A stretch of 64,000 nucleotides of DNA from G963701675 sp963701675 (GTDB taxonomy: Bacteria; Planctomycetota; Planctomycetia; Gemmatales; Gemmataceae): the NCBI GenBank assembly GCA_963701675.1, contig OY969623.1, forward strand, positions 806,001 through 870,000, given 5' to 3'. The first letter of the stretch is position 1; the number at the start of each line of letters is the position of its first letter. Below, piece after piece: positions 44,688-53,492 of the stretch. The notes under the pieces were generated by a model. It worked only from the letters and a program-made list of their open reading frames with translations, was not told where the DNA came from and did no database searches. A program made the position numbers and the translations under genes.

Positions 44688-45052
44688 AGCTGAAGCTGGA
44701 CGAGAACTTCGATACTCGCCTGGCGCCGGCGCTGGCTGCGGAAGGATTCGACGTTGATACCGTGCTCGGCGAGGGATTGTCCGCCAGCTCGGACGAGAAG
44801 ATTTATGCGACATGCAAGGCCATTGGCCGAACGCTCGTCACGCTCGACCTCGACTTTTCGAATCCTATCCATTTTCCACCGGCAAACACCGAAGGCATCA
44901 TTGTGGTCCGGCCGCCGCAGGCGCTCTTGCCGATGATCCGTGCAACTCTATGGAGCGTGCTGCCGGAACTCAAGAACAGATCCGCAAAGGGCAAACTGTG
45001 GATTGTCGAACCAGGCCGAATTCGCGAACACGATCCCACCGACGCACCGTGA
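44684..45052 (+). CDS. DUF5615 PIN-like protein, toxin-like
   Basis: The 122-residue protein begins KLKLDENFDTRLAPAL and has VDTVLGEGLSASSDEKIYATCK and TLVTLDLDFSNP, with conserved acidic residues D6, E7 and the DLDF pair. These match the DUF5615 (Mut7-C/PIN-like RNase) group that pairs with DUF433. Activity as an RNase toxin is family inference. Four-base overlap with the upstream gene supports the module. Confidence 0.86.
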   Translation: MKLKLDENFDTRLAPALAAEGFDVDTVLGEGLSASSDEKIYATCKAIGRTLVTLDLDFSNPIHFPPANTEGIIVVRPPQALLPMIRATLWSVLPELKNRSAKGKLWIVEPGRIREHDPTDAP

Positions 45053-45526
45053 CAACGGTGAACCATGCCCCTTGGCGACAGGTTCGCCATTTTCCTCCAT
45101 CCCCTTATTGACGAACCACTGTGCCATCTGATAAACCCAATGGGTTCGATTGGACGCGCTGCGCGGAGTCGCAACGATGGAAGGCACGAATCACCATGTT
45201 AGTTGCAAGAATCTCACACGATACATCGCCGCCGTGCCTGTCGATGCCAAAGTGGGACACCGTCAACAAGCGGCGATAATGGGACAGGGAGTCGTGTCGA
45301 ATCACGCAGATGGAACCCCCATCGGCACTTGCGCGAAATCAACATGTCGTCCACCGGGGGCGACGGCGTTTCGATCATTCTCACGCCGTACCGACTTAAG
45401 GCGAGCCGGGAATCGTGCGGGTCCCACTGTGAGTCGCCGGTACTTGCAGTCGGACCGCGGTGAGACTATAAGCAATGGCATAGGCGTTGCTGTCAAAATG
45501 GCCGGCATCGAACCAAGGGGAACCTC
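45053..45526. other. 474-bp intergenic region, no gene found
   Basis: Some open frames exist, but none has a ribosome-binding site with plausible composition. No tRNA, terminator or strong inverted repeat was seen. An AAGGGGAACCTC ribosome-binding site for the next gene lies at its right edge. Confidence 0.45.
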
Positions 45527-46849
45527 ATGAAACTCGTCGCTGCATTTTCCGCTTTGGCAGTGTTATGGATGGGGACACTGGAGGCGCGGCCTCAGTCGGC
45601 AGACAGCGGCGCGTCCGCCAAGCGCAAGTCCGGACGAATCGTCACCATCAAACCGGGCGCCGATGCCTACGAAAAAGCGCAGGCCGCATTGATAAAGGCC
45701 AAGCCGGGTGACACGGTCGAATTCGCAGAAGGTAGATTCGATTTCACTCTTGGTCTATCCCTTCGTGTGAAAGGTGTGACGGTGCGCGGGAAGGGTATCG
45801 ACAAGACTATCCTGTCCTTTAAGCGACAAGAGGCGGACCCCGCCGGGCTTGCGGTGAAGGCCGATGACTTCATCATTGAAGACCTTTCCATCGATGACGC
45901 CAAGAAAGACGCGGTCAAGGTGGAGGGCGCGAACAACGTTGTGTTTCGCCGCGTCCGCGCTCGCTGGACGGACGGAGCGAAGGCGAGCAACGGCCCCTAT
46001 GGCATCTATCCCGTCCAATGCAAGAACGTGCTCATTGAAGATTGCGTTGCGGTTGGTGCTTCCGATGCCGGGATTTACGTCGGCCAGTCGGAAAACGTAA
46101 TTGTTCGTCGCTGCAAGGCTGAAGGAAACGTCGCCGGGATCGAAATCGAGAATACCACCGACGCCGACGTTTACCAGAACGTCGCCACCAACAACGCGGG
46201 AGGACTTCTTGTATTCGATCTACCCGGCCTCCCGGTCAAGAACGGCAAACGAGTCCGCGTCTTCGAGAACCAGGTCTATGCCAACAATCATCCGAACTTC
46301 GCGCCCAAGGGCATCAAGGTGGCCAAGGTGGCGCCGGGAACAGGGATGATGGTGATGGCCACCGATCAAGTCGAGGTGTTCAAGAACCAGATCCGTGATA
46401 ATCAGACCGTGAACCTGGCCGTGGTGAGCTACTTGATTACAAGTGAAGACACGGAAAAAGAAAAGGATAAAGACTACAATCCATATCCCGAAGACATTTA
46501 CATCCACGACAACGAGTTTTCCGGTGGTGGCACGAAACCCGCCGGAGGGTTCGGCGTGATGTTCGCCGCACTCTTGGGGACGCCGCTTCCCGACATCCTG
46601 TACGACGGCATCCTGCCGCCCGCGACGCCGACGGGAAAGCGCTACCTTCATCTGAACAATAACGGGCAAGCGACATTTGCCGACATACGTTGGGCAGAAA
46701 TGTTACCCGCCCTGAAGGCGAGCAAGAACGAACTGGAAGGATTGGCCAAAGTCGTCGGACACAAGCCGAAAGTCAGCCGCGATGCAAATGCTTATGTCGG
46801 CGAGCTAACACCACTGAAACCCGTTCGCCTTGCCGGGGCAACTCAATGA
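45527..46849 (+). CDS. Secreted right-handed parallel beta-helix protein
   Basis: 440 residues with a signal peptide (MKLVAAFSALAVLWMGTLEA). A pectate-lyase-like beta-helix follows: GDTVEFAEGRFDFTLGLSL, NNVVFRRVRARWTD, CKNVLIEDCVAVGASDAGIYVG and NVIVRRCKAEGNVAGIEIENTT. It corresponds to the parallel beta-helix family (TIGR03805 as I recall) whose genes sit beside SO2930-type diheme cytochromes, exactly as here. The function is unknown. AAGGGGAACC precedes the ATG. Its last 4 bp (ATGA) overlap the cytochrome gene. Confidence 0.86.
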   Translation: MKLVAAFSALAVLWMGTLEARPQSADSGASAKRKSGRIVTIKPGADAYEKAQAALIKAKPGDTVEFAEGRFDFTLGLSLRVKGVTVRGKGIDKTILSFKRQEADPAGLAVKADDFIIEDLSIDDAKKDAVKVEGANNVVFRRVRARWTDGAKASNGPYGIYPVQCKNVLIEDCVAVGASDAGIYVGQSENVIVRRCKAEGNVAGIEIENTTDADVYQNVATNNAGGLLVFDLPGLPVKNGKRVRVFENQVYANNHPNFAPKGIKVAKVAPGTGMMVMATDQVEVFKNQIRDNQTVNLAVVSYLITSEDTEKEKDKDYNPYPEDIYIHDNEFSGGGTKPAGGFGVMFAALLGTPLPDILYDGILPPATPTGKRYLHLNNNGQATFADIRWAEMLPALKASKNELEGLAKVVGHKPKVSRDANAYVGELTPLKPVRLAGATQ

Positions 46850-47913
46850 TGCGGTGGTTGGTGATAGTCGTTTCAGGCGGGTGCATTGCGGCATGGAGTG
46901 CTGGTTTCGTCGGCGGCATGACCGTCGGTGTGCAAGACACAGAGTGGGAACCGCCCGAGCATCTATCCGCGTTTGGCCTATTCCAAGGTAACGGATCAAC
47001 GCAGCAACCCGCCGGCGGCGTCGTGCCGTATGACATCAATACGCCACTCTTTTCCGATTACGCCGTAAAGCACCGCTTCGTGAAACTCCCTCCCGGCGCA
47101 TCGGCCAAGTACCACGAAACCGATGTCTTCGAGCTTCCCGTCGACACCATTCTGGTCAAGACGTTTGCCTATCCGCACGATTTGCGTGAGCCATCGAAAG
47201 GAGAACGATTAGTCGAAACGCGCCTTCTGATTCGGCGCCCGGAAGGCTGGGTTGGTTTTCCTTATGTCTGGAACGATGAGCAAACGGAGGCCAGTTTGAA
47301 AATCGTGGGCGGCATGCGTCCCGTCAAATGGATTCACAGCGACGGGGAGGAACGAACCCACAACTATCTCGTCCCCAACGTGAATCAGTGCATGAGCTGC
47401 CATGAAAACGACAAGATCATGGCGCCCATCGGTCCGAAGGCCCGGCATCTCAACAAGGGCTTCGCGTACCGCACCGGCCGAGCGAACCAACTGTCACACT
47501 GGACGGCGGCCGGGATTTTGCGTGGTGCACCGAGTCCGGAAAAGGCGCCGTGCGCTCCGGTATGGGACGATCCGAAGACGGGCACGATGGATCAGCGGGC
47601 CCGAACGTGGTTGGAGATTAATTGCGCGCATTGCCACAATCCGAACGGGCCGGCGCGGACAAGCGGGCTTGATCTGACGGCATCGCAAACGGATCGTTAC
47701 AAGTGGGGCGTGGAAAAGGGCCCCGTCGCCGCCGGCCCCGGCACCGGAGGACGTTCTTATGACATCGTGCCCGGCAAGCCGGACGAGTCCATTCTCCTTT
47801 TTCGCCTCGAATCGACGGAACCGGGCATTGTGATGCCGGAGATATCGCGGCGGCTCGTCGATAAGGAGGGGCTGGCTCTCATTCGGGAGTGGGTGGAAAG
47901 CCTGAAACCTTAG
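46846..47913 (+). CDS. SO2930-family diheme c-type cytochrome
   Basis: 355 residues with a hydrophobic N-terminal segment (MMRWLVIVVSGGCIAAWSAG) for export. Two CxxCH heme sites, CMSCHENDK and CAHCHNPNG, are set in the domain family I recall as TIGR03806 (HNE_0200/SO2930). YDINTPLFSDYAVKHRFVKLPPG and VGFPYVWNDEQTEASL are the diagnostic conserved blocks. A methionine ligand is possible near GIVMPEIS. It is translationally coupled to the beta-helix gene, the known partner family, so the two proteins probably act together in the periplasm or at the surface. Confidence 0.9.
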   Translation: MMRWLVIVVSGGCIAAWSAGFVGGMTVGVQDTEWEPPEHLSAFGLFQGNGSTQQPAGGVVPYDINTPLFSDYAVKHRFVKLPPGASAKYHETDVFELPVDTILVKTFAYPHDLREPSKGERLVETRLLIRRPEGWVGFPYVWNDEQTEASLKIVGGMRPVKWIHSDGEERTHNYLVPNVNQCMSCHENDKIMAPIGPKARHLNKGFAYRTGRANQLSHWTAAGILRGAPSPEKAPCAPVWDDPKTGTMDQRARTWLEINCAHCHNPNGPARTSGLDLTASQTDRYKWGVEKGPVAAGPGTGGRSYDIVPGKPDESILLFRLESTEPGIVMPEISRRLVDKEGLALIREWVESLKP

Positions 47914-48051
47914 GCCCGGCAGCTCCGACGCGATACTTTAGCCAATTTTCCTGATTCACGTTTTTTCTCAAGTGCTGCCGTCCTCCTAGCCGATAAAGCT
48001 CCCAAGGTCGATTACGGACAATCGTGCGCCTTGCGGCGGAGGGAACTGACG

Positions 48052-49641
48052 ATGAGTATGGTGATTTTTGCATTGGCCTGCATCTTGGCCGGCAGTTCTA
48101 CGGGAGCGGACACCTACTACATCAATCAGCAACAGATCCGGATTCCGATAAGCGTCGATCCGGCCCGCCGAAACGAGATCAAGGAAATCCACCTATTCGT
48201 TTCCTCGGACGAAGGAAAATCGTGGAATCAGCAGGCTGTGGCCAGCCCGGAACAGGATGCGTTTTCTTTCTTCGCGCCCCGAGACGGCATCTTTTGGTTC
48301 AGCGTCTGCGTCGTCAATCAACAGAATCAACGTGAACCGAACGATCCGTACAGCGCACCACCGCATCAGAAAATCGTGATCGACACGATGAAACCGGCCT
48401 TGCGGATTCGCACAGCGGACCGCCAGGGCGACGACGTGGCCGTCACTTGGGAAATCCAGGACGATCATCCCGATTGGGCGTCACTTCGAGTTGAATACCG
48501 AGCCGCCGGCGCCGCTGCCCATCAGTGGATTCCGTCGCCCGCAACACCGTCGCCGAATGGACAAACTCGATTTCGCCCGACGATTCCCGGACCGATCACC
48601 GTTCGCGTGCAAGTACAAGACCTGGCCGGGAGCTTTGCCACAGCGGAAGCGGACGTCATGGCAGGCGCCAACGCCAACATGCAACTAACGTCCGCGCCAC
48701 CCGCGGCGATAAACCCCGTGACGGCGCCGGCGACCACAGCCCAGCAGTTGCCATCGGTCAGCCCGGACGCCCAAGCCCCAACCGCCCCTCCGCCGGCGCC
48801 GTTCACGCCGGGTGGGCCGCCGAATAGCAGCACGGCGCCGCCAAACCGACTGGTTGCGACTTCGGATACCCAGGCGACCGTGGGGTCGCCGCCGCAGAAC
48901 CCGACGGCGGCTCGAACCACACGCGCGCCTGTGCCGAATCTTTCGATGACGAACAACCGACAGTTGACGCTCGATTATGAAGTGACCAAAGTCGGGCCAT
49001 CGGGAATTGGGCGCGTCGAACTTTGGGTCACCCGTGACGACGGGAAGACCTGGCAGAAGTTTGCGGAGAACCCCGAACTGAAGCCGCCGATGAAGGTGGA
49101 TTTGCCCGGTGAAGGACAGTACGGATTCCGCCTGGTGCTTCACAGCCGTGCGGGGCGTGGTCAGCCGGCGCCGATGCCGGGCGCGATTCCGGAGATGCGG
49201 TTGGAACTAGATACCACATCGCCGACGGCCGAGCTCTTTCGGCCGGAACCTGACGCGAAACAGCCCGACGCACTGGTGCTAAGCTGGAACGCCGTCGATC
49301 GGAATCTATCGCCTAATCCCATCACGCTGCAATGGTGTGAGAAGCTCGGGCAGGATTGGCAGACTATCGTCGCCGATTATCCGAATGAAGGAAAATACGC
49401 GTGGAAGTTGCCGCCCAACGTTCCCTATTTGGTTTACCTTCGGCTCATCACACATGACACCGCCGGAAACTCCAGCATGGCCGAGACAGCCGAACCCATT
49501 TGCATCGACCTCAAAGAGCCCGAGGGCAGACTCATCGGCATTGCCGGCGGCGCTCGACCGACCATCGGCTCAAACGCACCACGTCCGCAGGCGCCGACGC
49601 CGAACATCGCCGTCCCCGCGTCATTCGAGAAGAGTCAGTAA
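48052..49641 (+). CDS. Secreted protein with Ig-like/beta-sandwich repeats, planctomycete type
   Basis: 529 residues from ATG 48052, which follows GGAGGGAACTGACG; the frame extends 7 residues upstream without support. It has a signal peptide (MSMVIFALACILAGSSTGA). Two similar beta-sandwich parts are each introduced by a phrase such as IHLFVSSDEGKSW or VELWVTRDDGKTW. A Pro/Ala/Thr-rich disordered linker (about residues 220-310) separates them. Similar modules are widespread in planctomycete secreted proteins of unknown function. Confidence 0.78.
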   Translation: MSMVIFALACILAGSSTGADTYYINQQQIRIPISVDPARRNEIKEIHLFVSSDEGKSWNQQAVASPEQDAFSFFAPRDGIFWFSVCVVNQQNQREPNDPYSAPPHQKIVIDTMKPALRIRTADRQGDDVAVTWEIQDDHPDWASLRVEYRAAGAAAHQWIPSPATPSPNGQTRFRPTIPGPITVRVQVQDLAGSFATAEADVMAGANANMQLTSAPPAAINPVTAPATTAQQLPSVSPDAQAPTAPPPAPFTPGGPPNSSTAPPNRLVATSDTQATVGSPPQNPTAARTTRAPVPNLSMTNNRQLTLDYEVTKVGPSGIGRVELWVTRDDGKTWQKFAENPELKPPMKVDLPGEGQYGFRLVLHSRAGRGQPAPMPGAIPEMRLELDTTSPTAELFRPEPDAKQPDALVLSWNAVDRNLSPNPITLQWCEKLGQDWQTIVADYPNEGKYAWKLPPNVPYLVYLRLITHDTAGNSSMAETAEPICIDLKEPEGRLIGIAGGARPTIGSNAPRPQAPTPNIAVPASFEKSQ

Positions 49642-49678
49642 TCAATCATACCGATCGTCGCTCGCCGCCTATCCGGTA

Positions 49679-49700
49679 GCACAGACATTTCTGTCTGTGC
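49679..49700. repeat. Palindromic element with 9-bp arms (AQTFLSV type)
   Basis: GCACAGACA, loop TTTC, TGTCTGTGC. The plus strand spells AQTFLSVR and the minus strand TDRNVCAT, strings I recall as spurious peptides scattered through many planctomycete and verrucomicrobial genomes. It lies 38 bp after the stop at 49641. No T tract follows, so it is more likely an interspersed repeat than a terminator. Confidence 0.6.
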
Positions 49701-49888
49701 GCGCCGCAGAGAAACTCCATTTGTTTGCCCGACTCCGAGAAGAATACAGAAGACAGTGAACACGCTCGGAGCGTGGCCCTTCTCCGGCATCCACCGTGTG
49801 CGTTGCTGACGCTTGATGCGAATGCGGCAATGCCGGCCGCGTGCGAAGATGTCGCGCCCATCGAACGAGGCACTGAGGCAATTGGTTC

Positions 49889-50701
49889 ATGGGTGTTGAA
49901 CTTCGGATACTCCGGCACAAGAAAATCTATCTGCTTGCGTGCACGGCCGGACTTCTTTTCCTCCTGGGTTTCGACGACTCCAAACAGGTTCCCAGGGTTG
50001 TCGATGCCGAGAAATTCGTTCTGCGCGACGCCAACGGAAAAGTCTGGGCTGAATTCGGTCTGCAATCCGGCCGGCCCAGTCTGTCGTTACTTGATGAGAA
50101 GGGCGTTTGGCGAGCACGTTTGGCGTTGCTCGAGGATGGGTCATCCCAATTGAGTTTTCAGGATGGCGACGGACACCGCAAGGCGTGCTTGAATGTTCCG
50201 AGTGAAGGTGAACCGCAGCTTGAAATCGAAAAGGAACACGGCATGCCGGCCAGTTCGGAAGACGAATCAACGAAACCCGTCGCCAAGCCACGAACCGCCA
50301 CGGCGGAGAATCCGGCAATTGCGACCCTCTACCGCGAACTTTGCATCAGTTGTCACGGCGCGGACGGTCGAGGCCGCAAATCCCGAAGTCGAGCAACCAT
50401 CCCCGATTTTACCGACGCAAACTGGCACAAACGTCACTCGGATAGTCAGATCATTGCGGCGATACTCAATGGCCGCGGCGACGGCATGCCTGCATTTGCC
50501 GGCCGAGTCACCAAGCAACGGGCGCGAGATCTGGCGACCTACATTCGCGCGCTCGGCCCCAACGAGCCGGCGAAACCCGTCAATCACGTCGATGACTTTG
50601 AATCGCGCCTTAGACAACTCCAACGTCAATGGGACGAGCTAGATCGCGAAGTCAAGGCGCTCTCGGAGCCTCAGCGCCGTTCGGCGGAGCGTTCCAAATG
50701 A
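49889..50701 (+). CDS. Membrane-anchored monoheme cytochrome c with N-terminal beta domain
   Basis: 270 residues. Residues about 10-27 form a signal anchor (KIYLLACTAGLLFLLG). Residues 40-120 form a beta-rich repeat region (FVLRDANGKVWAEFGLQSG, LSLLDEKGVWRARLALLEDG). Residues about 145-230 form a cytochrome c domain with ELCISCHGADGRGR, DFTDANWHKR and axial-ligand GDGMPAFAG. A helical tail follows. It is convergent with the lipoprotein cytochrome at 50652, the last 50 bp overlapping. Confidence 0.86.
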   Translation: MGVELRILRHKKIYLLACTAGLLFLLGFDDSKQVPRVVDAEKFVLRDANGKVWAEFGLQSGRPSLSLLDEKGVWRARLALLEDGSSQLSFQDGDGHRKACLNVPSEGEPQLEIEKEHGMPASSEDESTKPVAKPRTATAENPAIATLYRELCISCHGADGRGRKSRSRATIPDFTDANWHKRHSDSQIIAAILNGRGDGMPAFAGRVTKQRARDLATYIRALGPNEPAKPVNHVDDFESRLRQLQRQWDELDREVKALSEPQRRSAERSK

Positions 50702-51227
50702 CGCCCGGGCCTGGTGCGGCAGAGGTTTCGCCGCCGTCGGGCTGAGCCGCCTTTGGGATCGGCAGCGGTTGCGGCGCAGACTCCTGTTCTTTTGGTCGTA
50801 GCTCGCCGATGGGTTGCGAATAGATGAATCGCTTCGGTGAAGGATTCATATCTGGGGTCGGTGGGCCGACGTCTTGCCAGCGCCGGAGAAAATGCATCAG
50901 TTCTCGGTATTCTTTCCCGGTTAGATAGGCTTGTTCGCGCATGTGGGCCAGCGCGACATGGTAATTGCTGAAGGGCCGCTCGCCTAGGGCGCGTGCATTG
51001 TGACATGTACCGCAGTAATACTTGAAAAGCTGACCGCCGCGTGTGTGGTCATCGAACTTCCCGCCGTCGACACAGTCGGATGGTGGATCGACCTGGGTAT
51101 CGCCATAGCTGTAGTTTCGGCTGAACGTCTGTCCGGATGGCGCCAATCCGCAGCCGGCAGTCACAAGGATCGTACCGAGAACCGCGGCCAGCATCGGGGT
51201 TCGCAGCGGTGGAATCGACTTGGTCAT
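50652..51227 (-). CDS. Monoheme cytochrome c lipoprotein
   Basis: 191 residues from ATG 51227, 2 bp after the porin stop with GGGGATGG upstream, so coupled to it. The lipobox LVTAGC gives a lipidated cysteine. The heme site is YYCGTCHNARALGERPFSN, followed by LMHFLRRWQDVGPP typical of small cytochromes. The Pro-rich C-terminus is disordered. It probably faces the periplasm or sits in the outer membrane next to the porin. Its 3' end overlaps the convergent cytochrome gene by 50 bp. Confidence 0.86.
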   Translation of the reverse strand: MTKSIPPLRTPMLAAVLGTILVTAGCGLAPSGQTFSRNYSYGDTQVDPPSDCVDGGKFDDHTRGGQLFKYYCGTCHNARALGERPFSNYHVALAHMREQAYLTGKEYRELMHFLRRWQDVGPPTPDMNPSPKRFIYSQPIGELRPKEQESAPQPLPIPKAAQPDGGETSAAPGPGVIWNAPPNGAEAPRAP

Positions 51228-51229
51228 TT

Positions 51230-52735
51230 TCACCATCCCCACGCGACTTGAGCCAAGAACCCGTTGTCATCCAAACTACGAAAGTGCAGTTCTTCATTAA
51301 TCTCGTAAGCGAACTTGATGATGAGCGTTGCGTACGGGTAGAAATTCACGCCGACGGTATACCGGTTTCTATCCACCGGCACGTTCTCACGTGCGCCAAA
51401 GTCAAGGCCGGTCGCGTTCAGGTCGATCCCTTCAAATCGAACCATGTCGAAGCGGACCAAGGCCTCGGTAATTTGAAGTAGCGTGTGCTCGGAATCGTAA
51501 GGCCGGTACGCCACCTGGCCGTAGAGTCCTTTGCGACGGATTGGCACGATGGGGGCGTCTTGCCACACTTGCGCGAATTCGAATTTCACGTCCCAATTTC
51601 CCATGTGCCAGCTGAAATCGGCATCCCAGAGATTCAGGTCAAAACGACTGGCCCGGTCATAGGAACCGTTAACCAGTCCGGAAACACCGGTCATGATTCC
51701 CAATGTCGGAAAAGTAAGGCCGACGCGGCCGCCATACGCTTTCGGTTCGTTCACGTCGTTGAAGCCGTCACTCATGGAGCGAAGGTCGGCGAAGTCTTTC
51801 GCGGTCGGCTGGTTGGCGGCGAGCGAGAAGCCGTTGGTCACGAACGAAGCGAATTCGAGCTTGACCGGCCAATCGCATAGGTACGTCGCACCTTTGAGCA
51901 TAAGCCCATTGAACGAGAGCGATGCGGGTAGAACTTGCGAGAACATCAACGGCCGGTCTGGAGTCTTGTAGATCCAACTGGTGTGCATTCGCTCGTTGAA
52001 GAACCCGATTGGCGAATAAAAGCGCCCCACGACAAGCGTGAGATGGTCGTTCAGAAACCAGTCGAGTTGCGCCGATTCGAGTTCGACGTTCTGGCCGCTG
52101 AACTCCGGGTTTGCCTCCAACAAGAATTGTTCATTGAGAAAGAGATAAAAGTGCGGCGAGAAAACCGCGGCCGGAAAGTTGCTGGGTGCATCCTCGAAAT
52201 TGGTGAAGTTGCCTGCCAGCGTTCCATAGATGGCGACCGGCGATTCGTTCGTCCGGCTGGGAAGGAAAAGTTCGCGTAACGTCGATGGTAATTCCGGCCC
52301 GTTCCGTTCGGCCGCATCCACATGTTCGAGTAAGTCATTATGGACGTTGGCGATCTCCTGATCGCGCCGTGCCGCGTGCTGTGCACGGGCTTCGAGATTG
52401 GCCATCGTGTCCTGTAGTTGATCGAGTGCCGTTCCCGCGGGCGGCGCCTTGCGGACCTGCTCCGTCAAAAGGCGAATCATCTGTTCCAATGTTTGGATTT
52501 GTTTCTGTTGCAGTTCGACTTGTTTCTGGAGGCGATCTTTGTCGTCACCGCCTTGCGTGGCCGCTACTTCCTTGCCTAGCCGCTCCAGGTCTCTCTGATA
52601 CCACTCGACTTGTTGCAGCTTCGGGCTTTGTTGCGATGGAGATTGAGCTAGACGATCCGACAATTGTCCGTCAGCGCGGCCGGAGGCAGTAACCAAGACC
52701 GGCAATGCAACGATAATCGAGAAAATGGACTTCAT
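51230..52735 (-). CDS. Outer-membrane porin with N-terminal coiled coil
   Basis: 501 residues from ATG 52735 (AGGA upstream). A signal peptide (MKSIFSIIVALPVLVTASG) is followed by a coiled coil (about residues 40-130; RLQKQVELQQKQIQTLEQMI) of the type that anchors to peptidoglycan or trimerises. About 14-16 amphipathic beta strands follow, ending FLAQVAWGW with a terminal aromatic, the outer-membrane signature. LTLVVGRFYSPIGFFNE is porin-like. It shares a transcript with the cytochrome lipoprotein 2 bp downstream. It resembles the phosphate- or polyphosphate-selective porin group in outline, but specificity is unknown. Confidence 0.86.
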   Translation of the reverse strand: MKSIFSIIVALPVLVTASGRADGQLSDRLAQSPSQQSPKLQQVEWYQRDLERLGKEVAATQGGDDKDRLQKQVELQQKQIQTLEQMIRLLTEQVRKAPPAGTALDQLQDTMANLEARAQHAARRDQEIANVHNDLLEHVDAAERNGPELPSTLRELFLPSRTNESPVAIYGTLAGNFTNFEDAPSNFPAAVFSPHFYLFLNEQFLLEANPEFSGQNVELESAQLDWFLNDHLTLVVGRFYSPIGFFNERMHTSWIYKTPDRPLMFSQVLPASLSFNGLMLKGATYLCDWPVKLEFASFVTNGFSLAANQPTAKDFADLRSMSDGFNDVNEPKAYGGRVGLTFPTLGIMTGVSGLVNGSYDRASRFDLNLWDADFSWHMGNWDVKFEFAQVWQDAPIVPIRRKGLYGQVAYRPYDSEHTLLQITEALVRFDMVRFEGIDLNATGLDFGARENVPVDRNRYTVGVNFYPYATLIIKFAYEINEELHFRSLDDNGFLAQVAWGW

Positions 52736-52992
52736 GGTCCTGATGAGTTCTCCGCCCAAGCTGCGCGGAATCGGCCTGTCTGCTGAATAGGGGCTTCGGA
52801 ATGTATCGACATTGCAGGTGGGAACGATTGAAGAAATCAGGCAAACGTGAACAGTTGTTCCGAATGTAACAACCAGTCCATTTATTCAAGCGGTGTGCGG
52901 AAGTATATCCCCGGACGCGTTTAACCCTAAGATTACCAGACGCGCTGTGCGCCGTGGAATCATCACGTTCTAACAACGGGGAGTTGAGATCG

Positions 52993-53469
52993 ATGAAGAA
53001 GCTCATTTACTCAGTCGCGCTTGGAATCGTTTGCCTCACGGCTCCAAGTGCGGCCAGTGCCGAGGAGATTTTCATTGCCCATTTAAACGGAGCTGCCGAA
53101 GTGCCGCCGAACGTGACGGACGCGATCGGTATCGCTGTTATCACCATCAACGAGGCGGGAGATACGATTTCGTTTTTCGTGGCGTTTGACAGTCTACAGA
53201 CAAACGCAGTCGACTGTCACATTCACCACGCGCCGCCTGGTCAGGACGGCGCCATTCTCTTTCCGTTGACGACTTCCGTCCCCGCCGACACCAGCGGTGC
53301 CTTCTTCGGAACTCTAACCGCGGCTAATTTCACGCCGCAGGGCGGCGTGAACACCTTCGCGAAGGCATTGTCGGCGATCAGACGGGGCGGCACGTACCTG
53401 AATGTCCATACGTCGGCGTTGCCCGGTGGCGAGATTCGCGGACAAGTCAGAACCTACGACGGGCCCTAA
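52993..53469 (+). CDS. Secreted CHRD-domain protein
   Basis: 158 residues with a signal peptide (MKKLIYSVALGIVCLTAPSAASA). A single CHRD domain follows: FIAHLNGAAEVPPNVTDAIG, CHIHHAPPGQDGAILFPL and GGTYLNVHTSALPGGEIRGQV. CHRD domains bind metal or act extracellularly; some link to copper chemistry (family knowledge). The ATG at 52993 follows GGGGAGTTGAG. A start at 52954 would hide the signal. It lies between cytochrome genes and fits an envelope redox setting. Confidence 0.88.
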   Translation: MKKLIYSVALGIVCLTAPSAASAEEIFIAHLNGAAEVPPNVTDAIGIAVITINEAGDTISFFVAFDSLQTNAVDCHIHHAPPGQDGAILFPLTTSVPADTSGAFFGTLTAANFTPQGGVNTFAKALSAIRRGGTYLNVHTSALPGGEIRGQVRTYDGP

Positions 53470-53492
53470 TGACGAAACGGGTTGAGTAATGG

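Noticed and set aside
44163..45526. Genomic island or insertion-sequence remnants around the DUF433/DUF5615 pair
   Set aside because: No transposase fragment, terminal inverted repeat or target duplication was found.
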